Source: Campylobacter concisus (lineage in GTDB: Bacteria > Campylobacterota > Campylobacteria > Campylobacterales > Campylobacteraceae). From it: a stretch of 55,745 nt of DNA. Position 1 is the stretch's first letter; each line of letters starts with the position of its first letter. Shown here one piece after another: positions 26,352-35,540 of this stretch. The stretch spans positions 1-55,745 of the forward strand of contig NZ_PPAW01000012.1 in NCBI RefSeq assembly GCF_002913225.1. The letters run 5' to 3'. The position numbers were made by a program, and so were the translations under genes. Below the pieces are notes generated by a model. The model was not told where the DNA came from and searched no databases. It saw nothing but the letters and a program-made list of their open reading frames with translations.

Positions 26352-27727
26352 TAATGTTTATAGCCGCGCTATTGATGCTTGGCATTGGCTTTCCAGTGGC
26401 ATTTACCTTTGGCGCGGTTGCGATGATATTTGGCATGGTTGGCAGTGTCGTAGAGAGCCTTAGCGATGGCGATGGGCTACTTGGCAGTATAGAAGTATTT
26501 AAAGATATGTTTAACTTCATGCCTTATAGGATTTTCTCTATCATGGAGAGTAGAATTTTCATAGCAGTTCCACTCTTTGTCTTTATGGGTGTCGTGCTTC
26601 AAAAGTCAAAGCTAGCTGAGAGACTACTTGAGAGCATGGGTATGCTATTTGGTGAAATTCGCGGCGGTATCGCTATTAGCACTATCTTAGTTGGAGCGCT
26701 TCTTGCTGCATCAACTGGCGTCGTAGGTGCTAGCGTTGTTGCTATGGGCGTTATAAGCTTGCCTGTAATGCTAAAGTATAAATACGACCAATCCCTAGGA
26801 TGTGGCACGATATGCGCTGCTGGTACGCTTGGTCAGATCATCCCGCCTTCTATCGTGCTTATCATCTTGGGCGACATCTTCTCAGTGCCAGTTGGTGAGC
26901 TTTTTCACCAAGCCATTGTGCCAGGATTCACGCTAGTTGGAGTTTATATAGTTTATATTTTGATAGCTGCTTATCTTAAGCCAGAGGTCGCTCCTATCGT
27001 AAAAGATGAGAGCGGCGTTAGTAAATTTAAGCAGATTGTTAGAGCGCTAATTGCGATCTTCCCTCCACTTTTGCTAGTTATTTGTGTGCTAGGATCCATT
27101 TTTGCAGGTATCGCTACACCGACTGAAAGTTCAGCATTTGGCTGCGTTGGCGCTATCATCTTGGCAATATTTTATAGGACATTTTCATTTTCTATGATGA
27201 AAGAGGCTTTGGCTGAGAGCGTAAAAACTACAGCTCTAGTCTTTGCTATACTTGTTGGTGCGACTGCCTTTTCTATGGTCTTTAGCTACACTGGAGGCGA
27301 TGAGATAGTTGAAAATTTCATGACAAATTTACCAGGCGAGAAGTGGGGCTTTATCATATTTAGTATGGCTGTTATCTTTGTGCTTGGCTTTTTTATCGAT
27401 TTTGTTGAAATTTCATATATCGTGCTTCCTATCTTGGTGCCAATAGCTGCAAAACTAGGTATAAACCCAGTCTATCTAGCGATCTTAGTTGCTATGAATT
27501 TACAAACTTCATTCTTGACGCCACCATTTGGTTTTAGTCTATTTTTCTTAAGATCAGTCGCACCTGCTGAGATAAAAACAGCTGCTATTTATAAAGGCGT
27601 GGTGCCTTACATCATCATCCAAGTGGCAGTTTTAGTCTTTTTCTGCGTCTTTTTGATGGAGATAAAGCCGATGCTTGATGCGAGCCACGGTGGATTATTT
27701 AACTTCTTACTCTCACTTTTTAAATGA
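26339..27727 (+). CDS. dctM: TRAP transporter large permease subunit
   Basis: 462 residues, about 12-13 hydrophobic segments. It is the transport subunit of the TRAP family, moving organic acids with Na+. GASVVAMGVISLPVMLKY and GQIIPPSIVLIILGD near 130-180 and TPPFGFSLFFLRSVAP near 395-410 are conserved. A GGA-rich ribosome site lies inside the end of dctQ. Two hairpins follow. Without a binding protein here, its substrate is unknown. Confidence 0.92.
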   Translation: MAGLIMFIAALLMLGIGFPVAFTFGAVAMIFGMVGSVVESLSDGDGLLGSIEVFKDMFNFMPYRIFSIMESRIFIAVPLFVFMGVVLQKSKLAERLLESMGMLFGEIRGGIAISTILVGALLAASTGVVGASVVAMGVISLPVMLKYKYDQSLGCGTICAAGTLGQIIPPSIVLIILGDIFSVPVGELFHQAIVPGFTLVGVYIVYILIAAYLKPEVAPIVKDESGVSKFKQIVRALIAIFPPLLLVICVLGSIFAGIATPTESSAFGCVGAIILAIFYRTFSFSMMKEALAESVKTTALVFAILVGATAFSMVFSYTGGDEIVENFMTNLPGEKWGFIIFSMAVIFVLGFFIDFVEISYIVLPILVPIAAKLGINPVYLAILVAMNLQTSFLTPPFGFSLFFLRSVAPAEIKTAAIYKGVVPYIIIQVAVLVFFCVFLMEIKPMLDASHGGLFNFLLSLFK

Positions 27728-27734
27728 TATAAAA

Positions 27735-27760
27735 GTTTTTGGTTGTAAAATACCAAAAAC
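27735..27760 (+). terminator. First hairpin after dctM
   Basis: Perfect 8-bp stem GTTTTTGG / CCAAAAAC with a 10-nt loop, 7 nt after the stop codon. Weak alone. Confidence 0.45.
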
Positions 27761-27764
27761 AAGT

Positions 27765-27806
27765 AAAATGGCTAATTTGAGTTTCTGTCAAATTTAGCCA
27801 TTTTTT
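27765..27806 (+). terminator. Intrinsic terminator of the NSS-TRAP operon
   Basis: AAAATGGCTAA-TTTGA pairs with TCAAATTTAGCCATTTT (one bulged base) and runs into TTTTTT. This is the strongest terminator in the window and separates the transport operon from pycB. Confidence 0.85.
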
Positions 27807-27849
27807 ATGACCGCTTTTTAGTAAATTTATAAATTTAATGAGGTGAAAT

Positions 27850-29652
27850 ATGGCAAAGAAATTTATCGATGTTATGGATACGACCTTTAGAGATGGCTTT
27901 CAGTCGGTTTATGGCGCTAGAGTGCTTATGAACGACTTTTTGCCCGCGCTTGAAGCAGCCAAAGAGGCTGGCATAGAGCATTTTGAATTTGGCGGTGGGG
28001 CTAGATTTCAAAGCCTTTATTTTTACCTAAACGAGGACGCTTTTGCGATGATGGATAAATTTAGAAGCATCGTAGGACCAAAAGCAAACCTTCAAACCCT
28101 AAGTAGGGGCGTAAATACCGTCACCCTTGACACCGGTAGCCGCGAGCTAATAGACCTTCACGCAAAACTTTTCAAAAAACACGGAACTACAACTATTAGA
28201 AATTTTGACGCACTAAATGATGTTGAAAATTTAAAATATTCAGGCGAGAGGATCGCTCATCACGGGCTAAAACACGAAGTTGTCGTTACTATGATGGATC
28301 TACCTAGTGGCTGTGTGGGAGCTCATGATGTTAAATTTTATGAGAAAATTTTAAGAGAAATTTTAGATGCAAATATCCCTTATCACAGCGTTTGTTTTAA
28401 AGACGCAAGCGGCACAAGTAGCCCACAAAAGGTATATGAAACCATAAAAATGGCTAGAAAACTACTCCCAGAAAAAACTCATATCAGACTTCACACACAC
28501 GAAACTGCAGGCGTAAGTGTTGCTTGCTATCTTGCAGCGCTTGAAGCTGGCGTTGATGGCATAGATCTAGCCGCAAGCCCAGTAAGTGGCGGCACAAGTC
28601 AGCCAGATATCTTAACCATGCTTCACGCAGTAAAAGGCAAAAACTACGATCTTGGCGGACTTGACGTGGAGAAAATTTTAAAATACGAAAGCGTTTTGAA
28701 TGATTGTTTAAAAGAGTATTTCTTACCGCCTGAAGCTGTGCAAGTAAGCCCTCTAATACCATTTTCACCGATGCCAGGTGGCGCACTCACTGCAAATACC
28801 CAGATGATGAGAGATAACAACATCTTAGATAAATTTCCAGAGGTCATCCTTGCGATGCGCGAAGTGGTGCAAAAGGGTGGATACGGCACCTCAGTGACCC
28901 CCGTTAGCCAGTTTTACTTCCAACAGGCCTTTAATAACGTTATGTTTGGCAAGTGGAAAAAGATCGCTGAGGGATACGGCAAAATGGTTCTTGGCTACTT
29001 TGGCAAGACCCCAGTTACGCCTGATAAAGAGATTATCAAGCTTGCTAGCGAGCAGCTAGGCTTAAAACCAACTACAAAACACGCAGTTGATATAGCTGAT
29101 AAAGATGAGAGTAAGTCGCTTGCGCACGTAAAAGAAATTTTAAAACAAAATAAGATCAAAGTTACCGAAGAAAACGTCTTTATAGCAGCAGCTTGTAAAG
29201 AAAAAGGCATCGCGTTCTTAAAAGGTGAGGCCAAAGTAAATGTAAGAAAGATCGATCCAAACGCTAAGGCAAACGATGACAGACAAACTCAAAGTGGCAG
29301 ATATAGCGTCGTCGTAAATGGTAGTCGCTACAACGTTGAAGTAAGCGAAGGTTTTAACGACAGTATCCAAGTAAAATCAATCACTGAAGTTGAAGGCAAG
29401 AGCGTAAAAAGTGCCAAAAGTGCAGTAGCAGGCGCAACAGAAAATGACATCGTCGCAAGCTTGCCAGGCGCTGTGCATAAAATTTTAGTTAGTGCAGGAG
29501 ATCATGTCAAAAAAGGTCAGGCCATAGTCGTGCTTGAAGCGATGAAGATGGAGATAGAGGTCAAAGCCCCAAAAGATGGCATCATAGGCTCTATTGAGGT
29601 TAGCAAAGGTCAAAGCGTTGCAAACAATCAAGTGGTGGCTAGATTTAAATAA
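27850..29652 (+). CDS. pycB: Pyruvate carboxylase subunit B / oxaloacetate decarboxylase alpha-type protein
   Basis: 600 residues. The N-terminal carboxyltransferase barrel has DTTFRDGFQS (10-19) and metal-binding HTHETAG near 216-222; the C-terminal biotinyl domain has EAMKMEIE with the biotin lysine K566. In Campylobacter this two-subunit enzyme carboxylates pyruvate to oxaloacetate, with PycA elsewhere; the same fold serves the sodium-pumping oxaloacetate decarboxylase, and sequence alone does not fully separate them. Next to pckA, as in C. jejuni (Cj0933c). Confidence 0.88.
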   Translation: MAKKFIDVMDTTFRDGFQSVYGARVLMNDFLPALEAAKEAGIEHFEFGGGARFQSLYFYLNEDAFAMMDKFRSIVGPKANLQTLSRGVNTVTLDTGSRELIDLHAKLFKKHGTTTIRNFDALNDVENLKYSGERIAHHGLKHEVVVTMMDLPSGCVGAHDVKFYEKILREILDANIPYHSVCFKDASGTSSPQKVYETIKMARKLLPEKTHIRLHTHETAGVSVACYLAALEAGVDGIDLAASPVSGGTSQPDILTMLHAVKGKNYDLGGLDVEKILKYESVLNDCLKEYFLPPEAVQVSPLIPFSPMPGGALTANTQMMRDNNILDKFPEVILAMREVVQKGGYGTSVTPVSQFYFQQAFNNVMFGKWKKIAEGYGKMVLGYFGKTPVTPDKEIIKLASEQLGLKPTTKHAVDIADKDESKSLAHVKEILKQNKIKVTEENVFIAAACKEKGIAFLKGEAKVNVRKIDPNAKANDDRQTQSGRYSVVVNGSRYNVEVSEGFNDSIQVKSITEVEGKSVKSAKSAVAGATENDIVASLPGAVHKILVSAGDHVKKGQAIVVLEAMKMEIEVKAPKDGIIGSIEVSKGQSVANNQVVARFK

Positions 29653-29754
29653 ATTTGCCACTTTTAAAAAGATAGTGTTAAGCGAAATTTGATTAACATT
29701 TTGATGACTTTTAGGTCAAATTTATAAAGAAACGAAAATTTAAAAGGAAACAAC

Positions 29755-31332
29755 ATGATAAATAAGCTAGACGAGCTAGGTCTAAAAGAGATCAAAAAGA
29801 TAAATCACAATCTAAGCTACGACGAGCTTTTTGAGCTTGAAAAGGCAAACAACGAGGGCAGGGTCTCAAGTAACGGCACATTTATGGTAGATACTGGCAT
29901 CTTTACTGGAAGAAGCCCAAAGGACAAGTACTTTGTCAAGCAAGATCCAAGCCAAAAATACATCGCTTGGGGCAAGATAAATCAGCCTATCACAAAAGAG
30001 CTATTTGATAAGCTTCTTAAAAAAGCAAAAGAGCAGCTTAGTGGCAAAGAAATTTTCATCCAAGACGCATTTTGTGGAGCTAGTAAAAAGAGCAAAAAAT
30101 CAGTCCGCTTTGTCACCGAAGTAGCGTGGCAAGCGCACTTTGTAAAAAATATGTTCATCCGCCCAAGTGAAGCGGAGCTGGCTAAATTTGAGCCTGATTT
30201 TGTAGTATATAACGCTTGCAAGACAAAAAATGAGGATTACAAGGCTGACGGACTACATTCAGAAGTCTTTGTTATCTTTAATGTCGAAGAAAATGTCGCA
30301 GTGATCGGTGGCACATGGTATGGCGGCGAGATGAAAAAGGGCATTTTTTCTATGATGAACTACTGGTTGCCACTTGAGGGCAAGCTAAGCATGCACTGCT
30401 CTGCAAACGTAGGCGAAAAGGGCGATACAGCGCTATTTTTTGGTCTATCTGGCACAGGCAAAACGACACTTTCAACCGATCCAAAACGCAAACTAATAGG
30501 CGATGACGAGCACGGCTGGGACGATGATGGCGTGTTTAACTTTGAGGGCGGCTGCTACGCAAAATGTATCAACCTTGATCCAAGTAGCGAGCCAGAAATT
30601 TACGCAGCGATCAGGCGTGATGCGCTACTTGAAAACGTCGTGGCTGATGAAAACGGAGTGGTTGATTACAAAGATGGCTCAAAAACTGAAAACACACGTG
30701 TGAGCTATCCGATCTATCACATCGACAACTACGAGCCAAGCTCAAGCGCAGGACATCCAAAAAATATCATCTTTTTAAGCGCAGACGCTTTTGGCGTGCT
30801 TCCTCCAGTTGCGAAGCTGACAAAAGAGCAGGCGATGTATTATTTTTTGAGCGGCTATACAGCAAAAGTTGCTGGCACAGAGCGTGGTATAACTGAGCCA
30901 GTCGCTACTTTTAGCGCTTGCTTTGGCGAGCCATTTATGCCACTTCATCCAACCGTCTATGCAAAACTGCTTGGTGAGAAGATCGATAAGCACGGCGTTA
31001 ATGTCTATCTTGTAAATACGGGCTGGAGCGGCGGTGCTTACGGCGTTGGCAAGCGTATGAGCATAAAAGCAACTCGTGCTTGCATAAATGCGATCTTAGA
31101 CGGTAGCATCACAAAATGCGAATTTGAAAATTTTGATAAATTTAACTTCGCTATCCCAAAAGAGCTTGATGGTGTCGAGACAAAACTGCTAAATCCTATA
31201 AACACATGGGCAAATCCAGCTCAGTATAACGCTTCACGCGACAAGCTTGCAAAGATGTTTGTTGAAAATTTCAAACGTTATGAAGATGTAAAAGAGGGCG
31301 TTGAGTACGCCAAAGCTGGCCCAAAAGCTTAA
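29755..31332 (+). CDS. pckA: Phosphoenolpyruvate carboxykinase (ATP)
   Basis: 525 residues, normal for the ATP-type enzyme. It converts oxaloacetate and ATP to PEP, the entry to gluconeogenesis in organisms that do not use sugars. The P-loop [11 protein letters not shown] lies near residues 230-240, metal-binding [11 protein letters not shown] near 250-260, and [14 protein letters not shown] near 390-403. With pycB it links pyruvate to PEP, giving an anaplerotic and gluconeogenic pair. AAAAGGAAACAAC precedes the ATG. Confidence 0.95.
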   Translation: MINKLDELGLKEIKKINHNLSYDELFELEKANNEGRVSSNGTFMVDTGIFTGRSPKDKYFVKQDPSQKYIAWGKINQPITKELFDKLLKKAKEQLSGKEIFIQDAFCGASKKSKKSVRFVTEVAWQAHFVKNMFIRPSEAELAKFEPDFVVYNACKTKNEDYKADGLHSEVFVIFNVEENVAVIGGTWYGGEMKKGIFSMMNYWLPLEGKLSMHCSANVGEKGDTALFFGLSGTGKTTLSTDPKRKLIGDDEHGWDDDGVFNFEGGCYAKCINLDPSSEPEIYAAIRRDALLENVVADENGVVDYKDGSKTENTRVSYPIYHIDNYEPSSSAGHPKNIIFLSADAFGVLPPVAKLTKEQAMYYFLSGYTAKVAGTERGITEPVATFSACFGEPFMPLHPTVYAKLLGEKIDKHGVNVYLVNTGWSGGAYGVGKRMSIKATRACINAILDGSITKCEFENFDKFNFAIPKELDGVETKLLNPINTWANPAQYNASRDKLAKMFVENFKRYEDVKEGVEYAKAGPKA

Positions 31333-31338
31333 ATTTAT

Positions 31339-31370
31339 AGCCTTGTGGGTATTTTGCCTACAAGGCTTTT
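31339..31370 (+). terminator. Intrinsic terminator of pckA
   Basis: AGCCTTGTGGG / CCTACAAGGCT (one G-U pair) with a 7-nt loop, then TTTT, 6 nt past the stop codon. Confidence 0.8.
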
Positions 31371-31389
31371 TAAATTTAAACTTTCAAAT

Positions 31390-31960
31390 AGTAAAAACGT
31401 AGCTCACTTTTAAATTTAATTTTTAAACTTTTTGCAAAAATGCCCCAACCAAATTTAAAGATATTTTCTAGATTTCACTATAAAATTTGCTTTTTGTAAA
31501 TGCTTGAAAAATTTAATTGCCTAATATCAGAAATTTTAATACAAGCGATCCTTTTAGTTAAAAATCAAATTTCAGCCTGAATGCCCCAGTTAAATTTAAA
31601 ATATTTTGTAATCTCTTTAAATCTCAAAATTTCTAATATAAAAAATTATTGTTAAATTTATTGTAAGTAGTGTGGTCTTTGGAGTTAAATATTAAAATTT
31701 TAGTCAGGACGCCACATGTTAAATTTAAAACAAAATGCTCTATTTCAGAAAACTCACTAAAGAGATATTTTTACTAAGCTCAAAAAAATAATAAAAGCGG
31801 TCTTTTCAGTTAAAAATTTAAAATTTAGCCAGAACACTCCAGCTAAATTTGATCTCAAATTTTAACTATAAAAAGTTGCTGTTGTTTTTAGTATAAGTTG
31901 TAGTGTTTTTGTAGTTAAAACAAAAATTTAGCCAGATATCTGGCTAAATTTAATCAAAAT
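31390..31960. repeat. Degenerate tandem repeats of about 100-140 nt in a gene-free stretch
   Basis: This 620-nt gap between pckA and the racemase holds no gene I can support. Five diverged copies of a module can be aligned near 31392, 31543, 31671, 31795 and 31901. The core reads roughly GGTCTTTTCAGTTAAAAA, then AAATTTAGCCAGAAC, then CCAGCTAAATTTAAA. The two half-sites form an imperfect inverted repeat in the inner copies and a perfect palindrome in the last one (31924-31951). Part of the spacer (ACTATAAAA-TTGCT) also recurs. AAATTT occurs 19 times in 31331-31951. Confidence 0.7.
31924..31951 (-). terminator. 28-nt perfect palindrome after the racemase gene
   Basis: AAATTTAGCCAGAT and its exact complement, ending 3 nt before the racemase stop codon on the minus strand. 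It could act as a terminator (AAATTTTTG tail on the minus strand) and is the best-preserved copy of the repeat core. Confidence 0.65.
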
Positions 31961-32646
31961 ACTCTCTTTTCTAAGCCAAATTCTACGCCAGCTTTTGCCA
32001 GCTCAAATGTCGCATCTATAAATTTATACTCGCTGCTGATAAATGGTAAAAACATCGGTATTTCGGTGCAGCCTGCAATATAAACGTCAGCTTCAATGTT
32101 TGAAAGCACTTCGTAAAATACCGGCACATACTCTTCTAGCTTACCAGCTTTGACACCTTTGTAGATGCACTCCATGATGACATCTTGCGTCTCTTTGCTA
32201 AAATCCACGCTCTTTAGCCCGCGCTCTTTTAAAATTTGATCATAAACGCCTGCCTTTTTTGTGCCACTTGTTGCGATGACAGCGATATTTTTAGCGTGCG
32301 GATATTTCTTTTGCAAGGCATCTATGGTAACTTTTGCAATGTGCAAAATTTTCACTCCAGCCTCTTTTTCGATACTTGGAGCAAAGTAGTGAGCTGTATT
32401 ACAAGCCATTAGCATCGCATCGCATCCTGCATTTTTTAAAAGTTTTGCACTTTGAATCAGCTTTGGAAGCGGACTTTCTCCCTCGCCCATGATAAATTTT
32501 GTCCTATCTTCTATCTGCGCGTATGAGTCGATAACGATGTGTAGGTGCTCTTGATCGCAAGCTGCTGGGGTTATATCGATTATCTTTTTGTATAAATCAG
32601 CCGTGGCAAGTGGTCCCATGCCGCCTATGATGCCTAATGTCTTCAT
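31954..32646 (-). CDS. Aspartate/glutamate racemase family protein
   Basis: 230 residues. It resembles two-cysteine, cofactor-free amino-acid racemases. GIIGGMGPLAT starts the protein and the paired catalytic cysteines are C82 (MACNTAH) and C193 (AGCTEIP). D-aspartate production is the usual family activity, but broad-range members exist. Its neighbour, a dicarboxylate/amino-acid symporter on the same strand, could bring in the substrate. MurI, needed for peptidoglycan, is a separate family. Confidence 0.85.
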   Translation of the reverse strand: MKTLGIIGGMGPLATADLYKKIIDITPAACDQEHLHIVIDSYAQIEDRTKFIMGEGESPLPKLIQSAKLLKNAGCDAMLMACNTAHYFAPSIEKEAGVKILHIAKVTIDALQKKYPHAKNIAVIATSGTKKAGVYDQILKERGLKSVDFSKETQDVIMECIYKGVKAGKLEEYVPVFYEVLSNIEADVYIAGCTEIPMFLPFISSEYKFIDATFELAKAGVEFGLEKRVF

Positions 32647-32780
32647 AGCTCCTCCAAATTAAAATTTTCAATAATTATAATATTAGTTTCTATATTTAAA
32701 AATAAAATTTATAAATTTTCATTTGGTATTGTAAAAATAGGGAGTAAGCGCTTTAAGTTTTGAAGTAAATTTAAGATAAA

Positions 32781-32798
32781 AAGGGGCGATTGCCCCTT
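32781..32798 (-). terminator. Intrinsic terminator of the symporter gene
   Basis: On the minus strand AAGGGGC-AATC-GCCCCTT is followed by TTTATC, a short U-tract. It starts 11 nt beyond the stop codon. Confidence 0.75.
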
Positions 32799-32809
32799 AA
32801 AAAACTCTA

Positions 32810-34165
32810 TTATGAGTGGAAGTGGAATTCGTCCGGATGATCTAGTGCGTATCTAAATTTCTCCATATCGACCTTTTTGTCCCAGATAGATACGATCATG
32901 CAGCCAACGGCATTACCGCAAAGGTTACCAACAGCACGCATCTCTGACATAAATTTATCAACGCCAAGTAGCACAGCCACGGTTACGACTGGTATGCCAG
33001 TGCTTGGAAGTGCGCTTAGTGTGCCAGCAAGTACGACAAAGCCAGAACCCGTAACGCCAACAGCGCCTTTACTTGTGATCATTAGCACGATTAGTATGCT
33101 TATTAGATGTTCAAAGCTTAGCGGTATATTAAATGCTTGAGCCAAGAAGATAACGCTTAGGCTTAGATAGATGTTGGTGCAGTCAAGGTTAAATGAGTAA
33201 CCAGTTGGGATGATAAGGCCAACTGCGCCTCTATTTATACCAGCTGCTTCTAGCTTTTGCATAAGTGGCGCAAGAGCTGTTTCGCTCGAGCTTGTCGCAA
33301 AAACGACCAAGACCTCTTTTGAGATAAAGCGCATAAATTTAAAGACATTGACCTTTGCAAAGTAGCAAATGACGCCAAGCACGACAAAGATGAAAAAGCA
33401 GCTTGCAAGCGCCATAACGACAAGAAGCTCCATCATACCAAGAAGCGTTCCGATGCCAAATTTACCGATCAAGTAAGCCATTGCTGAAAATGCCGCCACT
33501 GGGCTAAATAACATAAGCCAAGTAAGAAGCTTTAAGACGTAGTGCTGGATAAATTCAAGCGGTTTTAGACAAGCTTGCTTTTTATCATGAGCAAGTAGCG
33601 AAAGTACGATGGCAACGACAATCGCCATGAAAAGTACTTGAAGTGTGTTTGATTTTATAAATGGATCAAGTATATGCACGTAAGGGAAGATGTCATCTAC
33701 TGGCACAGCGCCTCTTAAAAGATGAAGCGTGTGTGCTAAAAAGCCGCTATTTGCGTCCATATTTCCAGCTTGAGATGTAAATTTAGCCACACTTGAGGCG
33801 TCAAGCTGGGTGTAGTCAAGGTTCATGCCATGTCCTGGACGAAGCGTCTCGCCAAAGATGATACCAACAGCAAGAGCAAGCGTACTAACTATCTCAAAGT
33901 AGATAAACGCCTTAAGTCCGATAGTGCCAAGATCTTTTAAGCTCTCAAGTCCGACGATGCCTGAAACGATCGTTAAAAAGATGATAGGGCCGATTAAAAT
34001 TTTAAGGGCTTTTATAAAATAATCAATGCCTGGCTTACTTGCTATGCCAAGCTCAGGTGCGACCATACCGACGATAACACCGCCAATTATACCTATCACA
34101 ACCCAAATGGCGAGATTGGTAAATAGCCTCACAAAGAGACTTTTTTGCGTTTTTGCACTCTCCAT
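32810..34165 (-). CDS. Dicarboxylate/amino acid:cation symporter (DAACS)
   Basis: 451 residues with 8-9 hydrophobic helices. The family (GltP, DctA, GltS-Na) moves glutamate, aspartate or C4-dicarboxylates with Na+ or H+. The SSSETALAPLMQKLE motif near 290-304 is the serine-rich re-entrant loop, with IPTGYSFNLDCTNIY near 317-331 and VTGSGFVVLAGTLSALP near 370-386. Aspartate or glutamate is the likely substrate given the neighbouring racemase, an inference from context. It lies 11 nt after ppiB. Confidence 0.9.
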   Translation of the reverse strand: MESAKTQKSLFVRLFTNLAIWVVIGIIGGVIVGMVAPELGIASKPGIDYFIKALKILIGPIIFLTIVSGIVGLESLKDLGTIGLKAFIYFEIVSTLALAVGIIFGETLRPGHGMNLDYTQLDASSVAKFTSQAGNMDANSGFLAHTLHLLRGAVPVDDIFPYVHILDPFIKSNTLQVLFMAIVVAIVLSLLAHDKKQACLKPLEFIQHYVLKLLTWLMLFSPVAAFSAMAYLIGKFGIGTLLGMMELLVVMALASCFFIFVVLGVICYFAKVNVFKFMRFISKEVLVVFATSSSETALAPLMQKLEAAGINRGAVGLIIPTGYSFNLDCTNIYLSLSVIFLAQAFNIPLSFEHLISILIVLMITSKGAVGVTGSGFVVLAGTLSALPSTGIPVVTVAVLLGVDKFMSEMRAVGNLCGNAVGCMIVSIWDKKVDMEKFRYALDHPDEFHFHS

Positions 34166-34176
34166 AAATTCCCCTT

Positions 34177-34671
34177 TTATAGGCTAGCTTTGACCACCGC
34201 AGAGATGATCTTATCGCCTTGTCTAATAGCATCAAGCACCTTTAAACTTTCATCGTCAGCGCACTTTCCAAAGACTGTATGCACGCCGTCAAGATGAGGT
34301 TGCTTGCTGTGGCAGATGAAAAACTGCGATCCGCCAGTGTCGCGACCTGCGTGAGCCATGCTAAGGCTGCCACGCTCATGCTTTACCTTTTGATTGTCGC
34401 ATTCGCATTTTATCCTCCAGCCAGGACCACCTGTGCCTGTGCCATTTGGGCAGCCGCCTTGTATGACGAAATTTGGTATAACTCTGTGAAAATTTAGGCC
34501 ATTATAAAATCCTGTTTTTATCAAATGGACAAAATTTGCAACAGCTTGCGGTGCATCCTCGGCAAAAAGCTCAAGTTTGATATCGCCTTTTTCTGTCTTT
34601 AAAACTGCAAATTTATCTTTTTTTAGCTCGTCTAAATTTATATCATAAACTTTTAACTCATCAAAACGCAT
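34177..34671 (-). CDS. ppiB: Peptidyl-prolyl cis-trans isomerase, cyclophilin type
   Basis: 164 residues from ATG 34671. It speeds proline isomerisation. [24 protein letters not shown] near 63-86 (catalytic arginine in FHRV) and GSLSMAHAG near 103-111 are cyclophilin signatures. No signal peptide, so it is cytoplasmic. A longer frame begins at 34716 inside yebC, but AGGAG sits 6 nt before ATG 34671, which is preferred. It follows yebC by 10 nt. Confidence 0.92.
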   Translation of the reverse strand: MRFDELKVYDINLDELKKDKFAVLKTEKGDIKLELFAEDAPQAVANFVHLIKTGFYNGLNFHRVIPNFVIQGGCPNGTGTGGPGWRIKCECDNQKVKHERGSLSMAHAGRDTGGSQFFICHSKQPHLDGVHTVFGKCADDESLKVLDAIRQGDKIISAVVKASL

Positions 34672-34681
34672 GTTGCTCCTT

Positions 34682-35389
34682 TTACTCGATATTTGTATAA
34701 ACTGCTTGGACGTCATCGTCGTCTTCTAGCTTGTCAAGAAGCCTCTCGACCTCAAGCATTTGCTCTTCATCTAGGCTCACGGTTTGATTTGGTAAGTACT
34801 GAAGTGAAGCTTTTTTAACTACTAAATTTAACTTCTCTATCCCTTCATGCAATGTGCCAAAATTTGCGTAATCACCATAAACAAATAGTGCGTTTTCATC
34901 TTCTTCAATGTCGCTTAGTCCGTAATCAATCAGCTCAAGTTCGATCTCTTCAATATCTGCGCTTGGCTTTTCAAGCTCAAAAACGCTCTTTCTTGTAAAC
35001 ATAAAGCTAAGGCTGCCACTTGGCAAAATTTCTCCGCCATTTTTGCTAAATATCGCTTTTACATTTGCAACTGTTCTTGTTGGGTTGTCAGTAGCGCACT
35101 CAACGATGATTTGCACGCCGTGAGCTGCTTTGCCGTCATAAAAGATAGTCTTGATATCTGCGCTATCTTTGCCATTTGCTCTTTTTATAGCCGCATCGAT
35201 GTTATCTTTTGGCATATTTTCAGCTTTTGCTGCTGCGATGGCTGCACGAAGTTTTGGGTTCATATCCGGATCACATCCGCCATCTTTTGCCGCTACTGTT
35301 ATAGCCTTTGCAAGTTTTGGAAATACCTTGCTCATCTTATCCCATCTAGCTTCTTTTGCTGCTCTTCGGTACTCAAATGCTCGTCCCAT
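34682..35389 (-). CDS. yebC: YebC/PmpR-family regulatory protein
   Basis: 235 residues, full length. [20 protein letters not shown] at the N-terminus and [20 protein letters not shown] near 60-80 are diagnostic. Members are described as transcription regulators and, more recently, as helping ribosomes past polyproline; which applies here is unknown. Notable given efp in the same window. First gene of the leftward run yebC-ppiB-symporter. Confidence 0.92.
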   Translation of the reverse strand: MGRAFEYRRAAKEARWDKMSKVFPKLAKAITVAAKDGGCDPDMNPKLRAAIAAAKAENMPKDNIDAAIKRANGKDSADIKTIFYDGKAAHGVQIIVECATDNPTRTVANVKAIFSKNGGEILPSGSLSFMFTRKSVFELEKPSADIEEIELELIDYGLSDIEEDENALFVYGDYANFGTLHEGIEKLNLVVKKASLQYLPNQTVSLDEEQMLEVERLLDKLEDDDDVQAVYTNIE

Positions 35390-35527
35390 AAATATCCTTA
35401 AATAAATTTTTTACGGATTATAACTAAAAAAATTTTATACTTTTTTAAAACATTTTGAGTTTGCCTGCTAAAGTGCATAATTTGCAAATTTGAAAATAAT
35501 ATTTGGTAAAAATTTAAGCTAAAGGCA

Positions 35528-35533
35528 TATAAT
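35528..35533 (+). promoter_or_regulatory. -10 box placed for a nearly leaderless GNAT mRNA
   Basis: TATAAT ends 7 nt before the ATG at 35541, so transcription would start at or next to the initiation codon. No ribosome site lies at a useful distance (AAAGG is about 15 nt away). Confidence 0.45.
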
Positions 35534-35540
35534 CATACTC

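Noticed and set aside
21811-27727. Genomic island carrying the transporters
   Set aside because: No integrase, direct repeats or insertion sequence seen, even though tRNA-Leu is nearby; base and codon use look like the neighbours.
27850-29652. Sodium-pumping oxaloacetate decarboxylase complex
   Set aside because: No OadB or OadG genes adjoin, and position beside pckA fits PycB; kept only as an alternative.
31390-31960. CRISPR array in the repeat region
   Set aside because: Modules are long, diverged and irregularly spaced, with no constant 25-40 nt repeat and no cas genes nearby.
34672-34716. N-terminal extension of ppiB to 34716
   Set aside because: It lies in the end of yebC, while AGGAG precedes ATG 34671.
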